DNA of 59,038 bases, from positions 1 to 59,038 of the forward strand of contig WTIL01000072.1 of the NCBI GenBank assembly GCA_011522725.1, in the 5' to 3' direction. The translations under genes and the position numbers were made by a program. Below are positions 46,336 through 55,431 of this stretch, piece by piece; the stretch's first letter is position 1, and every line of letters begins with the position of its first letter. The DNA comes from Rhodospirillaceae bacterium (GTDB lineage: Bacteria; Pseudomonadota; Alphaproteobacteria; Puniceispirillales; Puniceispirillaceae). The notes beneath the pieces were generated by a model, which searched no databases, was not told the DNA's origin, and was given only the letters and a program-made list of their open reading frames with translations.

Positions 46336-47673
46336 TCATGTCCCTCGCTGTTTGGCCTTGGTCTTGAGGCTTCTGAAACGTGCCGCGCCGCCGGGCTTGT
46401 GCCTTGTCTCGCCACGCTCCACAGCAATGCTGTCAGCCTCCACGTCCGAGGTGATCGCGCTGCCTGCGCCAATGATGGCGCCGGCGCCGATGCTGACCGG
46501 AGCGACAAGCGAAGAATTCGATCCGATGAAAGCGCCCTCGCCAATCAGTGTCCTGTATTTGCCGAACCCGTCATAATTGCAGGTGATCGTGCCGGCGCCC
46601 ACATTCGCGCCGGCGCCAATCTCGGCATCCCCGAGATAGGTCAGGTGACTGGCCTTTGCGCCGTCACCGAGACGGGCCTTCTTCACCTCGACAAAATTGC
46701 CGATCTTGACGCCGTCGGCAGCTTCGGTGCCGGGGCGAAGCCGCGCATAGGGGCCGATTACGCAGCAGGCGCCGAGGCGCGCACCCTCGAGATGCGAAAA
46801 GGCGTGGATGATGCTGCCCTCGCCGATATGGCATCCGGCGCCGATCACCACATGCGGTTCGATGATCACATCGCGTTCGATCACCGCGTCGGCGGACAGG
46901 AATACGGTTTCGGGCGCGATCATCGTGACGCCTGCTTCCATGGCCGCCTCGCGAAGCCGGGCCTGCAACGCCGCTTCAGCCACGGCAAGGTCCCTCCGGT
47001 CATTCACGCCCATCACCTCGGTCTCGTCGATCACGGCATGGCGGACGGCCGCGCCATCGGCCTGCGCGATGGCGACGATGTCTGTCAGATAATACTCGCC
47101 CTTGGCATTGTCGTTGGTCACCCTGTCAAGCCAGGTGAAGAGCGATGATCGGCTGACTGCCATGATCCCGCCATTGCAAAGCCCTATGGCGCGTTCGGCA
47201 GGGCTGCATTCCCTGTCCTCGACGATGCGGCTGATGGTGCCGTCAGCGTCCTCGACAAGCCGTCCGTAGCCTGACGGGTCATCAGGCCGGAACCCTGCGA
47301 TGACGATGCCAGCGCCGGCTTTGACGCCGTCTGCAAGCTGCTTCAGGCTTGCGGCGGAGACAAGCGGGGTATCGGCGAACATCACGATGGCAACGCCGTC
47401 TTCATTGCCTACTGCCTCGCGGGCAGACGCCACGGCATTGCCGGTCCCCAGCTGGTCTTCCTGAATGGCGAAAGGGGCGCCGTCGAGCCAGTCCTGTATG
47501 TCTTCAGAGCCGGGCGCGAGCACCGTCACAATGCGTTCGGCACCGGCAAGGCGGGCGGCGTCCATGGACCAGGCCAGCATCGCGTGCCCCCCGACCCGGT
47601 GAAGTGGCTTTGGCAGGGCGGAATTCATCCGTGTGCCCTTGCCGGCGGCGAGAATGATGGCGGTGAAACTCAT
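46336..47673 (-). CDS. glmU: Bifunctional UDP-GlcNAc pyrophosphorylase / GlcN-1-P acetyltransferase GlmU
   Basis: Last two steps of UDP-GlcNAc synthesis. 445 residues: the N-terminal uridylyltransferase (AIILAAGKGTRMNS, QLGTGNAV, FADTPLV, NGGIMAV, GEYYLTDI, MGVNDR) and the C-terminal left-handed beta helix acetyltransferase (hexapeptide repeats from about 255, EVKKARLGDGAK, CNYDGFGK, GSNSSLVAPV). The promoter region is shared with the divergent glmS, which makes the glucosamine phosphate upstream in the pathway. Confidence 0.97.
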   Translation of the reverse strand: MSFTAIILAAGKGTRMNSALPKPLHRVGGHAMLAWSMDAARLAGAERIVTVLAPGSEDIQDWLDGAPFAIQEDQLGTGNAVASAREAVGNEDGVAIVMFADTPLVSAASLKQLADGVKAGAGIVIAGFRPDDPSGYGRLVEDADGTISRIVEDRECSPAERAIGLCNGGIMAVSRSSLFTWLDRVTNDNAKGEYYLTDIVAIAQADGAAVRHAVIDETEVMGVNDRRDLAVAEAALQARLREAAMEAGVTMIAPETVFLSADAVIERDVIIEPHVVIGAGCHIGEGSIIHAFSHLEGARLGACCVIGPYARLRPGTEAADGVKIGNFVEVKKARLGDGAKASHLTYLGDAEIGAGANVGAGTITCNYDGFGKYRTLIGEGAFIGSNSSLVAPVSIGAGAIIGAGSAITSDVEADSIAVERGETRHKPGGAARFRSLKTKAKQRGT

Positions 47674-47866
47674 AGCGCTATATAAGCCGAACGGGTGCGA
47701 TTCATCAACGATAACGGCATATTGTACCGGTATAGGGAGATCACGGTATTTGCTGGTGGTTTTGTAGCTTTTATCGTCACCTTTATGCCGTTATTGTCTG
47801 GCCATCTTGGCGGGGTTGCCGTTCCGGTTCAGGAAATCGGCGAATTTTGATCATTGGAGCCTGGTT

Positions 47867-49687
47867 ATGTGCGGAATTGTCGGTGTTGTCGGGCTGGAAG
47901 CCTGTTCCGAAACCATTCTGGATTCCCTCAAGCGGCTCGAATACAGGGGCTATGACAGCTCGGGGATCGTCACCCAGTCCGGCGGTGCGTTCCAGATGAA
48001 CCGGGCCGTCGGCAAACTACGCAACCTGTCCGAAGTAATGCGCGAGGCCCCGCTTGACGGGCAGTCGGGACTTGGTCATACGCGCTGGGCCACCCATGGC
48101 GGTGTGTCGGAGCGCAATGCCCATCCTCACATGGCCGGCGACAAGGTCGTGATCGTCCATAACGGCATTATCGAGAACCATGTGGCTTTGCGTGCGGAGC
48201 TGGAAGCCAAGGGACACAGTTTTTCGAGCGAGACCGATTCAGAAGTGCTGGCGCACCTGTTTCTGGAGGCATTCAATAACGGGCTGTCCCCGCAGCAGGC
48301 GGGCAAGCAGGTCATGGCAAGGATCGAGGGAACCTTCGCGCTTGCCGCCATGCATGCCGACCATCCGGACATGATGATCGTGGCCCGCAATGCCTCGCCG
48401 CTTGCCGTCGGGCTCGGCGAGGGGGCCAGCTTCATCGGATCCGATGCCGTGGCCCTGTCGCACCTGACGCGCGATGTGATCTATCTGAAAGACAATGACT
48501 ATGCCGTCATCCGTCCCGAGGGCGCCGAGGTGTTCGACGCAGAGGGCACGCCGGTCAATCGCGAGGTCGTGATCGTCGCCGCCAGCCAGGGCGTCGTCGA
48601 CAAGGGCGGGTACCGCCACTTCATGGAAAAGGAAATCCATGAACAGCCCGATGCCATCGCGCATACGCTTGCCGCCATGACCGGGCCCGACGGCAAGCTC
48701 TCCACGCCGCTTGCGCGCGAGGACCTTGCCGCCATCGACGGCATTGTCATGCTGGCCGCCGGCACGAGCCACTACGCGGCGATGGTGGCGCGTTACTGGA
48801 TCGAATCGCTTGCCCGGGTGCCGGTGAGCTGCGAGATCGCCTCGGAATACCGCTATCGCAAGCCTGTGACCGGCGCCTTCAGCTGCGCTGTCGCCATTTC
48901 TCAGTCAGGCGAGAGCCTGGATACGCTGATGGCCATGCGCCACGCCGGCGAGGCTGGCTTGCGGACCATTGGCCTTGTCAATGTGCCGGGCAGCACCATC
49001 GCCCGCGAGGCCGACATGGTGATGCCGACACGCGCCGGCCCGGAAATCGGTGTGGCCAGCACCAAGGCGTTCACGGCCCAGCTGACGGCACTGATCAGTT
49101 TTGCCGTGGCCCTTGCCGAGGCAAAGGGGCAGATCAGCGTCGAGCGCCGTGATGAAATCCATGCCGCCATTCAGGGGCTGCCGTCGATGGTGGGCCGCAC
49201 ACTCGGCCTGTTCGACGATATCAGGCCGCTGGCGCATTCACTGACCGCGGCACGTTCGGCGCTCTATCTGGGGCGTGACGTGCTGTTCCCGGTGGCGCTC
49301 GAAGGCGCGCTGAAGCTGAAGGAGCTGAGCTATATCCATGCCGAGGGGTTTGCCTCGGGCGAGATGAAGCACGGCCCCATCGCGCTGATCGAGGAAGGAC
49401 TTCCGGTGGTGGCCCTGCTGGCTGCCGACGAGGTAATGGGCAAGGCGGCAAGTAATCTTCAGGAAGCGGCTGCCCGCGGCGGCCGGATCATCCTGATCAC
49501 CGAGGAGCGCGCCGCCAGCACCGTCGATTTCGCCGAAAGCGTGATCACTGTGCCGAATGTTGACCCGCTGCTTGCGCCGGTATTGCTGACGGTGCCGGTG
49601 CAGATCCTTGCCTATCTGACGGCGTTTGAGAAAGGCACCGATGTCGACCAGCCCCGCAACCTGGCGAAATCGGTCACGGTTGAATAA
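47867..49687 (+). CDS. glmS: Glutamine-fructose-6-phosphate aminotransferase GlmS
   Basis: First enzyme of hexosamine synthesis, 606 residues (E. coli 609). The N-terminal Ntn amidotransferase starts MCGIVGVVG, so Cys is exposed after Met removal; LEYRGYDSSGI and HTRWATHG complete the site. Two SIS domains follow (LAAGTSHYA, ISQSGESLDTLMAM; LGRDVLFPVALEGALKLKELSYIHAEG as one landmark region) ending in the typical DQPRNLAKSVTVE. GGAG lies 7 bases before the ATG. The upstream frame extension is not family-like. Confidence 0.97.
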   Translation: MCGIVGVVGLEACSETILDSLKRLEYRGYDSSGIVTQSGGAFQMNRAVGKLRNLSEVMREAPLDGQSGLGHTRWATHGGVSERNAHPHMAGDKVVIVHNGIIENHVALRAELEAKGHSFSSETDSEVLAHLFLEAFNNGLSPQQAGKQVMARIEGTFALAAMHADHPDMMIVARNASPLAVGLGEGASFIGSDAVALSHLTRDVIYLKDNDYAVIRPEGAEVFDAEGTPVNREVVIVAASQGVVDKGGYRHFMEKEIHEQPDAIAHTLAAMTGPDGKLSTPLAREDLAAIDGIVMLAAGTSHYAAMVARYWIESLARVPVSCEIASEYRYRKPVTGAFSCAVAISQSGESLDTLMAMRHAGEAGLRTIGLVNVPGSTIAREADMVMPTRAGPEIGVASTKAFTAQLTALISFAVALAEAKGQISVERRDEIHAAIQGLPSMVGRTLGLFDDIRPLAHSLTAARSALYLGRDVLFPVALEGALKLKELSYIHAEGFASGEMKHGPIALIEEGLPVVALLAADEVMGKAASNLQEAAARGGRIILITEERAASTVDFAESVITVPNVDPLLAPVLLTVPVQILAYLTAFEKGTDVDQPRNLAKSVTVE

Positions 49688-49986
49688 TATATCACCTATA
49701 TATCTGAATTAATTTAATAAAGACGGAAAAGTATTTGATTGAAGAGTTTTTTGGCTGTCACTGGCGGTTCAGGCATGCATTCAGCTACGGAAACAGGCAT
49801 AAACTCTCGGACAGACAACAAATTATCAGGTTATTTTTCTGATATAACAAATTGAAAAAAATGAATTAAATGCGGAAAGTCATTTGAATTTCTGTTATAT
49901 CTCGCGCCAAGCGAAATTTTGTCTTTCACGGCATGAATTGACCAGCATACGGATCCGCCTGTTCGAACACTCTGGAGCAAACCATC
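49688..49986. other. AT-rich intergenic stretch
   Basis: About 300 bases with far more A and T than the surrounding sequence (ATATATCACCTATATAT, AATTAATTTAATAAAG, ATTGAAAAAAATG). A small inverted repeat TATCAG-N9-CTGATA lies at 49825-49845, flanked by ACAAATT copies. No ORF, tRNA or clear terminator is recognisable. It probably holds the glmS 3' end and the promoter of the GFA gene, or a remnant of transferred DNA. Confidence 0.5.
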
Positions 49987-50412
49987 ATGACAACAGCTGG
50001 GCATTGCCTTTGCCGGAAAACCGGCTGGGAGTTCGAGGGAGAGGCGAGCTGGGGCTGTTATTGCCATTGCGACGACTGTCGCCGGAATTGTGCGGCACCG
50101 GTCGTTGCCTGGGTCGGCGTGCCTCTCGAGAATTTCAAATGGAGGGGCGCAACTCCGAACACCTTTGAAAGCTCGCCAGGCGTACGGCGTTATTTTTGCG
50201 GCACATGTGGCTCGCCCCTTGGTTTCGAAGCCAGCCATTATCCCGGCGCCATGCATGTCTATGCCGCCTCTCTTGCCGACCCGGCAACATTCACGCCTGA
50301 ATTTCACCTCAATAACAAAAGCAGGCTTCCCTGGCTGAAGATGGATGATGATCTGCCGAAACATGAGGGGACACTGTTCCAGACTTCGGACGAGGCAGGA
50401 CAGGGTGATTGA
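49987..50412 (+). CDS. GFA-family (glutathione-dependent formaldehyde-activating enzyme/CENP-V) protein
   Basis: 141-residue zinc protein. The GFA fold is shown by the ligands in GHCLC, CYCHCDDCRRNCAAPV and YFCGTCGSPLGF, with the conserved VAWVGVP and HVYAASLADP segments. Some relatives bind glutathione and S-hydroxymethylglutathione, but most family members have no proven reaction, so I give only the family. GGAG lies 10 bases before the ATG. Its last 100 bases overlap, antisense, the end of the next ORF. Confidence 0.85.
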   Translation: MTTAGHCLCRKTGWEFEGEASWGCYCHCDDCRRNCAAPVVAWVGVPLENFKWRGATPNTFESSPGVRRYFCGTCGSPLGFEASHYPGAMHVYAASLADPATFTPEFHLNNKSRLPWLKMDDDLPKHEGTLFQTSDEAGQGD

Positions 50413-50866
50413 TGTTTTGCCACGAACTTTGTAGGGTCCCGCTCACGTTGTGCGTGTGGGCACGGCCCTTTGCATCGTCACGCCGGTGATCTTCGTCAAG
50501 GAAATGCTCAGCGTCGATGCTGCCATGAAGGTGATATCCTTCCTCCGAAGAATGACGGTGAAACTTGAATATCACCTGGCTGTCATGTTCCTCATGTCCC
50601 TCATGTCCCATATGTGAGAGGCTCGGGCCGTTCGTTCCGGGATCATCATCCGGCGCGTGAGTGTGGTGGTATGTTTCGTATCGGTGGTCGTGGCTCTGAT
50701 AGCCGGCCAGCATCATCCCGCCATACCCGATGATCCATGCGAGATTGGTTGCTACGAACAAACTAAGCAGAAAGAGCCAGAATTCAGCCCGCCCGGCGCG
50801 TCCGGAGAAATTCGCATAGTTCCTGAAAGGGCTCTCTAGAAGCGGCTGCAAGTCACGCAATGTCAT
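50309..50866 (-). CDS. His-rich protein with DUF805-like N-terminus (possibly a broken gene)
   Basis: 185 residues. The first 55 resemble DUF805 membrane proteins (FRNYANFSGRAGRAEFWLF then one membrane helix), but the other helices of that family are missing. Residues 58-140 are instead very rich in His, Asp and Glu (YHHTHAPDD, HMGHEGHEEHD, HRHSSEEGYHLHG), a plausible metal-binding segment. The last about 45 residues lie antisense to the GFA gene and look non-coding. Either a DUF805 gene was disrupted or a His-rich loop protein lost its end. A GTG four codons upstream (50878) is an alternative start. Confidence 0.45.
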   Translation of the reverse strand: MTLRDLQPLLESPFRNYANFSGRAGRAEFWLFLLSLFVATNLAWIIGYGGMMLAGYQSHDHRYETYHHTHAPDDDPGTNGPSLSHMGHEGHEEHDSQVIFKFHRHSSEEGYHLHGSIDAEHFLDEDHRRDDAKGRAHTHNVSGTLQSSWQNINHPVLPRPKSGTVSPHVSADHHPSSAREACFCY

Positions 50867-51044
50867 GTCATCACCCACGCTGTTTGGCTGGTTTCATCCA
50901 TGCGACAAGGATGACAGCACGCGGCTAATTTTCCGTTTACGCCATTTCTCGAATCCGTGTGGTGACTGGCGCTGTCCTTGACACTGCAAGGTGCCGCATG
51001 TCACCGTCCGCTCTCCTTCAAGACCAGTTCAGGCAGATGTGAAG

Positions 51045-51512
51045 ATGACGGAAATCAGACCGCTCGCGCCCGGCGACCGGCCGGAATGGGAACGGCTCTA
51101 TCGCGGTTATGCCGACTTTTACAGAGTGGAGACGAGCGCGGACAAACTTGCCACATTGTTCGACTGGCTGATGGATCCGGCGCACCCCTGCAACGGCCTT
51201 GTGGCCGTCGCCGGGGATGGCGGCCTTGCCGGTCTTGCCCACTATCGCGCGATGCCGTCACCGCTCAGGGGAGCGGAAGTCGGATTCCTCGACGACCTGT
51301 TCGTCGATCCGTACCGGCGTGGCGATGGCACAGGGGAGGCGCTTCTCAGGCGCGTCGACGAGATCGCTGCAACACGCGGCTGGGGCGTGGTTCGGTGGAT
51401 CACGCGCGACAACAATTACCGGGCACGGGGCCTGTATGACCGGCTGTCTCACAGATCCGACTGGATTACCTACGAGATGACGGCGGCAACGACGGGCCGT
51501 GAAGTCAAATGA
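51045..51512 (+). CDS. GNAT-family N-acetyltransferase
   Basis: 155 residues with the GNAT fold: IRPLAPGDRPEWERLYRGY at the start, the beta-4 strand VGFLDDLFVDPYRRGDGTGEALLRRV holding the acetyl-CoA pyrophosphate loop, and NYRARGLYDRL near the end. Substrate unknown. The ATG at 51045 starts the domain. It overlaps the second GNAT gene by 4 bases (ATGA). Confidence 0.85.
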   Translation: MTEIRPLAPGDRPEWERLYRGYADFYRVETSADKLATLFDWLMDPAHPCNGLVAVAGDGGLAGLAHYRAMPSPLRGAEVGFLDDLFVDPYRRGDGTGEALLRRVDEIAATRGWGVVRWITRDNNYRARGLYDRLSHRSDWITYEMTAATTGREVK

Positions 51513-51943
51513 CAGCAGCCGATCTTGTATTCCGTGACTTCGAGCCAGCCGACGCGGCCTCGGTCACAGAGCTCTGGCAGGAATGCGGGCTGACGCGCCC
51601 GTGGAACGATCCGGTCAAGGATATCGAGCGCAAACTGACCGACCGCAACGGTGCTTTCTGGGTGGTGTGCCGGGGCAGCGCGGTGATTGCGTCCGTCATG
51701 ATCGGCTATGACGGGCATCGCGGCACGATCAATTATCTCGCGATTGCACCCGCGTTCCAGCGCAGTGGCGTCGGAGCTGAACTGATGCGCCGGGCCGAGG
51801 CGTTTCTGGTCGATATCGGCTGCCCGAAGGTGAGCTTCTGTGTCCGCAAGGACAATCACGCCGTGCTGTCCTTCTATGACAGGCTTGGCTACGCGGCTGA
51901 CGATGTCCACTTTCTTGGCAAGAGGCTGATCCCGGACGAGTGA
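51509..51943 (+). CDS. ypeA: GNAT-family acetyltransferase, YpeA type
   Basis: 144 residues closely resembling E. coli YpeA: LWQECGLTRPWNDPVKDIERK, MIGYDGHRGTINYLAI, the acetyl-CoA loop FQRSGVGAELM, and VLSFYDRLGYAADDV ending LGKRLIPDE. YpeA is an acetyltransferase of unsettled substrate. It is coupled to the preceding GNAT gene and convergent with lptD. Confidence 0.88.
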   Translation: MTAADLVFRDFEPADAASVTELWQECGLTRPWNDPVKDIERKLTDRNGAFWVVCRGSAVIASVMIGYDGHRGTINYLAIAPAFQRSGVGAELMRRAEAFLVDIGCPKVSFCVRKDNHAVLSFYDRLGYAADDVHFLGKRLIPDE

Positions 51944-51949
51944 TGCCGG

Positions 51950-54109
51950 CTATTTGTTTTCGTTTCTCTTGAACAGATCATTCTGGGTAATCGAGCCGAG
52001 ATATTTGAAGTTCACGGTCAGCATGAACTGGTCGGTGGAGCTGATATCACGATCGCTCTGCATGTCCCGGTCATAATCGAGACTGATTGTCAGGCAATTC
52101 TGGATGCCGCCTGTCCATTTCAGGGCGGCTGTCGAGCTGTCCCGCCTTGTTTTGCCGTTTGACAGATCCCAGATCTGGGTGCCGGAGGCTGTCCATCCGC
52201 CAGGCAGATCGTAGCTCAGCGACAGCTTCATTTCCTCGAGGTCGGAAGCCGCGCTCTGAAAATACGGCTTGGCCATCTGCACATGCTCGACAGTGTAGCC
52301 GAGCTTGCGCACCTTGCCCGAGACCGTGGTCCGGGATTCGTTCAGTTCGAAGTCACTTGATGCCAGCCGCCCCGACCAGTTGATTTGAAAAGGCATGTCG
52401 GGATTGATGCCAAGGCTCGCGACAATGTCCGACAGATTGTCATCATCATTCACCGTCAATCCACTGGAAGGCTTGCCGGAAAGGCGGTAGCTGGCGCCGA
52501 CAAATCCCGTCACATCGCCGACGAGAGCGTCATTTGCAACCGCCGAAACGCCCATGTCGGCGCGTGAGCCGGGGCGAAGATAGTCATAACCCTGATACCG
52601 GTTCAGCAGGAACAGGTTTGCCTCGTCGATGCGATAATCGGCCGAATCCCTGTTGGGAATGTCGGCGGACCTGTCCTTGCCGCCGATATAGGCAAACTGG
52701 AGGCGTGGTTCCAGCACCATCGAACGCGACGAACCGGCGAGTGACACAGGCGCGCGCCAGCCGATCGAGGCCTGCGGCGTGACACGATCCATGTCATCCG
52801 TCTTGGTTGTTGCCCCTGCCGGCTTTTTCTGGACGCTGTAATAGCTGCCGATGATACCGGTCTTTACTTCAGTGATGATGCCGCCGGTGTCGATCCTGTC
52901 CGACAGTTCGACATTGCCCGTCCATCGGGACATGTCGTGGCCTTCGTCGTTATCGACCTGGATGGCGCTGATCTCTGTCTTGACCGTCTGGGTTTCACGC
53001 AGGCCCGGGCCGATCTTTTCGTAGAAGACATGAGGCAGGACGGTCGGATCGGTTTCGGAGGTGTCACTCGAACTCAGGCCCTGAATGTCCGATGCCTCGA
53101 CACGGTAGTAGCGCTCGGTATCCAGTTTTTCCGCAACAACCTCCGACTTCAGGGATGTGCTGCTGTCGAATTTATACCGCCTCATGAATGTGTCCTGGCT
53201 GGCGCGGTTGAGTCGCATATTGACGTTCCAGCCGTTTCCGATCCGCGCGGCGTAGTTCGCATCTACGGCCGCCACAAGTTCCCTGTTCTTTTTGTAGGTT
53301 TCCACAGAGGCGGTATAGATCGCGGCGTTCAGTTCAGAATTGTCCCAATACTGCCGATATCGCGTTTTCAGGGCGTTGCCGCGATGCTGATACCGGTAGG
53401 GCGTGAACTCGATATCCCGTGTGTCGTCGATAACCTGGTAATAGGGAATAAAAGCCGTCAGACCGAGGTCCGAATTGACAACAAAGGACGGGGCGAGAAA
53501 GCCGCTGCGGCGCCTTACCGACCAGTCGGGGTGTGCCAGATAAGGCAAATAGAGGATGGGTAAATTAAGAATATGCATGCGGACATTGCGATGGATGATC
53601 GTGCTTGTCTCGACATTGTGGCGGGTCGATGTCGCCCTGAGGTCCCAGATTGGGGTCTCGCCGTTCTCGAACTCGCAATCGCAGGGGCTGAAGCGCGACC
53701 CGTCGAAAACCGAGATGCTGTCGGTCTTGATGTCACCGCTGTCCGCAATGAAGAAAGACCCGTCCGGATAGCGCGAGCGCAGGGTTTCGGCGACGATATG
53801 GGTGAATTCCGTATCAAGGACCATCATGTCCGACTTGTGGATTGCCCCGTCGGCATCCACGAACACGACATTGCCGTTGGCCACGGCGCGATCAGAATCC
53901 CGGTTGTAACGAACCTCGTCGGCGGTCAGCGTCATCCCCGCCTGTTTCATCTGGACATTGCCAACGGCAAGCATGCTGCCGTCTTCATCGTTCACCGAGA
54001 CGGTGTCGGCTTCAAAACTGATATCCTTGCCATTGGCGAGGGCAGGTGCGGCGCCCCAAAAGGCCAGGACGGCCATTGCAAACGCCAACATAAATCTACG
54101 AAAAAGCAT
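51950..54109 (-). CDS. lptD: LPS-assembly protein LptD
   Basis: Outer-membrane translocon that inserts LPS into the outer leaflet with LptE. 719 residues: signal peptide (about 1-25, ending APALA), the periplasmic OstA/jellyroll domain (about 26-125), then the beta barrel (NLPILYLPYLAHPDWSVRRRSGFL onward, ending in the barrel-type FMLTVNFKYLGSI). Cysteines are Cys143 and Cys145 (SPCDCEFENG) and Cys672 near the C-terminus, fewer than the four of E. coli LptD, so its disulfide plan must differ. The usual neighbours surA and pdxA are absent; a GT4 gene precedes it on the same strand. Confidence 0.93.
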   Translation of the reverse strand: MLFRRFMLAFAMAVLAFWGAAPALANGKDISFEADTVSVNDEDGSMLAVGNVQMKQAGMTLTADEVRYNRDSDRAVANGNVVFVDADGAIHKSDMMVLDTEFTHIVAETLRSRYPDGSFFIADSGDIKTDSISVFDGSRFSPCDCEFENGETPIWDLRATSTRHNVETSTIIHRNVRMHILNLPILYLPYLAHPDWSVRRRSGFLAPSFVVNSDLGLTAFIPYYQVIDDTRDIEFTPYRYQHRGNALKTRYRQYWDNSELNAAIYTASVETYKKNRELVAAVDANYAARIGNGWNVNMRLNRASQDTFMRRYKFDSSTSLKSEVVAEKLDTERYYRVEASDIQGLSSSDTSETDPTVLPHVFYEKIGPGLRETQTVKTEISAIQVDNDEGHDMSRWTGNVELSDRIDTGGIITEVKTGIIGSYYSVQKKPAGATTKTDDMDRVTPQASIGWRAPVSLAGSSRSMVLEPRLQFAYIGGKDRSADIPNRDSADYRIDEANLFLLNRYQGYDYLRPGSRADMGVSAVANDALVGDVTGFVGASYRLSGKPSSGLTVNDDDNLSDIVASLGINPDMPFQINWSGRLASSDFELNESRTTVSGKVRKLGYTVEHVQMAKPYFQSAASDLEEMKLSLSYDLPGGWTASGTQIWDLSNGKTRRDSSTAALKWTGGIQNCLTISLDYDRDMQSDRDISSTDQFMLTVNFKYLGSITQNDLFKRNENK

Positions 54110-54176
54110 GAGGCCCCTCAGTCCGGATCACACCATAACAGCTAGCCTGTTTTGCCAATAAAGTCCATGCCGCCAA

Positions 54177-55352
54177 TCACTTGCCGGCGTTGTAGCTGCG
54201 TTTGATTGCATCAATGCGTATTCTGTCGGCAACGCTCGCCATCTCGGTGGCGGTGAAGGGGAAGTCATCCCACGCGACCTGTTGCAATCCGGCGCGGTAT
54301 TCATCGTCGCCGATCAGTTTTCGCAGGGCGTCGGCAAAGGCTTCAGGCGACGGCTCGTCAACGATATGGGCGCGTCCCGCGGCGACCTCGGGGATGCCGC
54401 CGCGCCGTGTCGTCAGCAGAGCGCTTCCGGCCGCAAGGGCTTCAAGCCCGGTCTTGCCGAGCGGTTCTTCCCAGATTGACGGGCATCCGATGATCGCCGC
54501 CTCCTGTTGCAGTCCCTTGACCTTGTCGAGCGGCAGGAAGCCGGTCATGCTGGCGCGCGCACCCAGCGGTGCCAGCGCTTGTGCGACCCGGTTCTCGTAA
54601 CTTCCCGGCTTTGATGTCTCGAACTGCCGCGCGCCGACGATCACGACGCTCCACTCCGGATAATCCTGCAGAACCTCGGCAAGCGCCTGACTGAATTCCA
54701 GAATGCCTTTTTCCGGCACCATGCGGCCGACAAAAAGCACCATAGGCGTCTTGACCACCGGGGCGGCAAGCCATCTTTCGACGCCGTTCCGTGCCGTCTG
54801 CACCTTGCCGGCCAGAGGGGCGGCAACATCGAGGCCGTCGAGAAAACACCCTCGGATGTAGTCACTCACGCAGATCACTGCCGACATGTCATGAAGCAGG
54901 CGTTTGCGCTCGGCGGTTGTCCGGCTTCCCTTCATGTCGCGTGGATCATTGTGGAGATAAAGCGCCACATTGAGTTCCGGACGCTTCGCCTTGATGCGGG
55001 ATGCCACCTGGCAGCGGCTGTGCACCTCGACAAGATCGGGAAGGGGGCGTCCGCGCAGATGATGGAGATAGGCGTTGGCCAAACCTGTATTCTTGCCGTG
55101 GAGCCAGGCATGCCGCGGCGCGAGGCCGGTGAAGCCGACACGCTCGAAAGGCTCGTCGACGGGTGCCCCGTATACATGGAAGCAATGCGGCGTCCGGCTG
55201 GCCGTGATCAGGTCATGAACCACCGTCGAAACGGCGCCAGCGTTCGCCGGTCCGAACTGCTCCTTGGACGGCAAAAGGATGTCGATCGCCGGCAACGGGT
55301 CGAGGGAGCAAAGCGCGCCATTGTCTTCGGCATGATCTTCGGATGGCGGCAC
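54177..55352 (-). CDS. Glycosyltransferase family 4 (GT-B) enzyme
   Basis: 391 residues starting from a GTG with GGA about 8 bases upstream. The C-terminal half has the GT4 donor-binding layout: VLFVGRMVPEKGILEFSQAL, VVIVGARQF, TGFLPLDKVKGL, and the E-X7-E region PSIWEEPLGKTGLEALAAG with TTRRGGIPEVA. N-terminal ILLPSKEQFGPANAGAVSTVV is the acceptor domain opening. Probably a cytoplasmic sugar transferase for LPS core or another surface glycan, given lptD downstream and a GT9 gene divergent. Confidence 0.87.
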   Translation of the reverse strand: MPPSEDHAEDNGALCSLDPLPAIDILLPSKEQFGPANAGAVSTVVHDLITASRTPHCFHVYGAPVDEPFERVGFTGLAPRHAWLHGKNTGLANAYLHHLRGRPLPDLVEVHSRCQVASRIKAKRPELNVALYLHNDPRDMKGSRTTAERKRLLHDMSAVICVSDYIRGCFLDGLDVAAPLAGKVQTARNGVERWLAAPVVKTPMVLFVGRMVPEKGILEFSQALAEVLQDYPEWSVVIVGARQFETSKPGSYENRVAQALAPLGARASMTGFLPLDKVKGLQQEAAIIGCPSIWEEPLGKTGLEALAAGSALLTTRRGGIPEVAAGRAHIVDEPSPEAFADALRKLIGDDEYRAGLQQVAWDDFPFTATEMASVADRIRIDAIKRSYNAGK

Positions 55353-55431
55353 GTTGCGTTCCAGGCTGTGGCGATGTGGCGGTCGGTTGTCATTCTATGC
55401 TAGAGCCAAGGCAAGACAACAGCCTATCTTC

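Noticed and set aside
47674-47866. Possible glmS ribozyme upstream of glmS
   Set aside because: The leader is short, the ribozyme is essentially confined to Firmicutes and relatives, and I see none of its pseudoknotted core.
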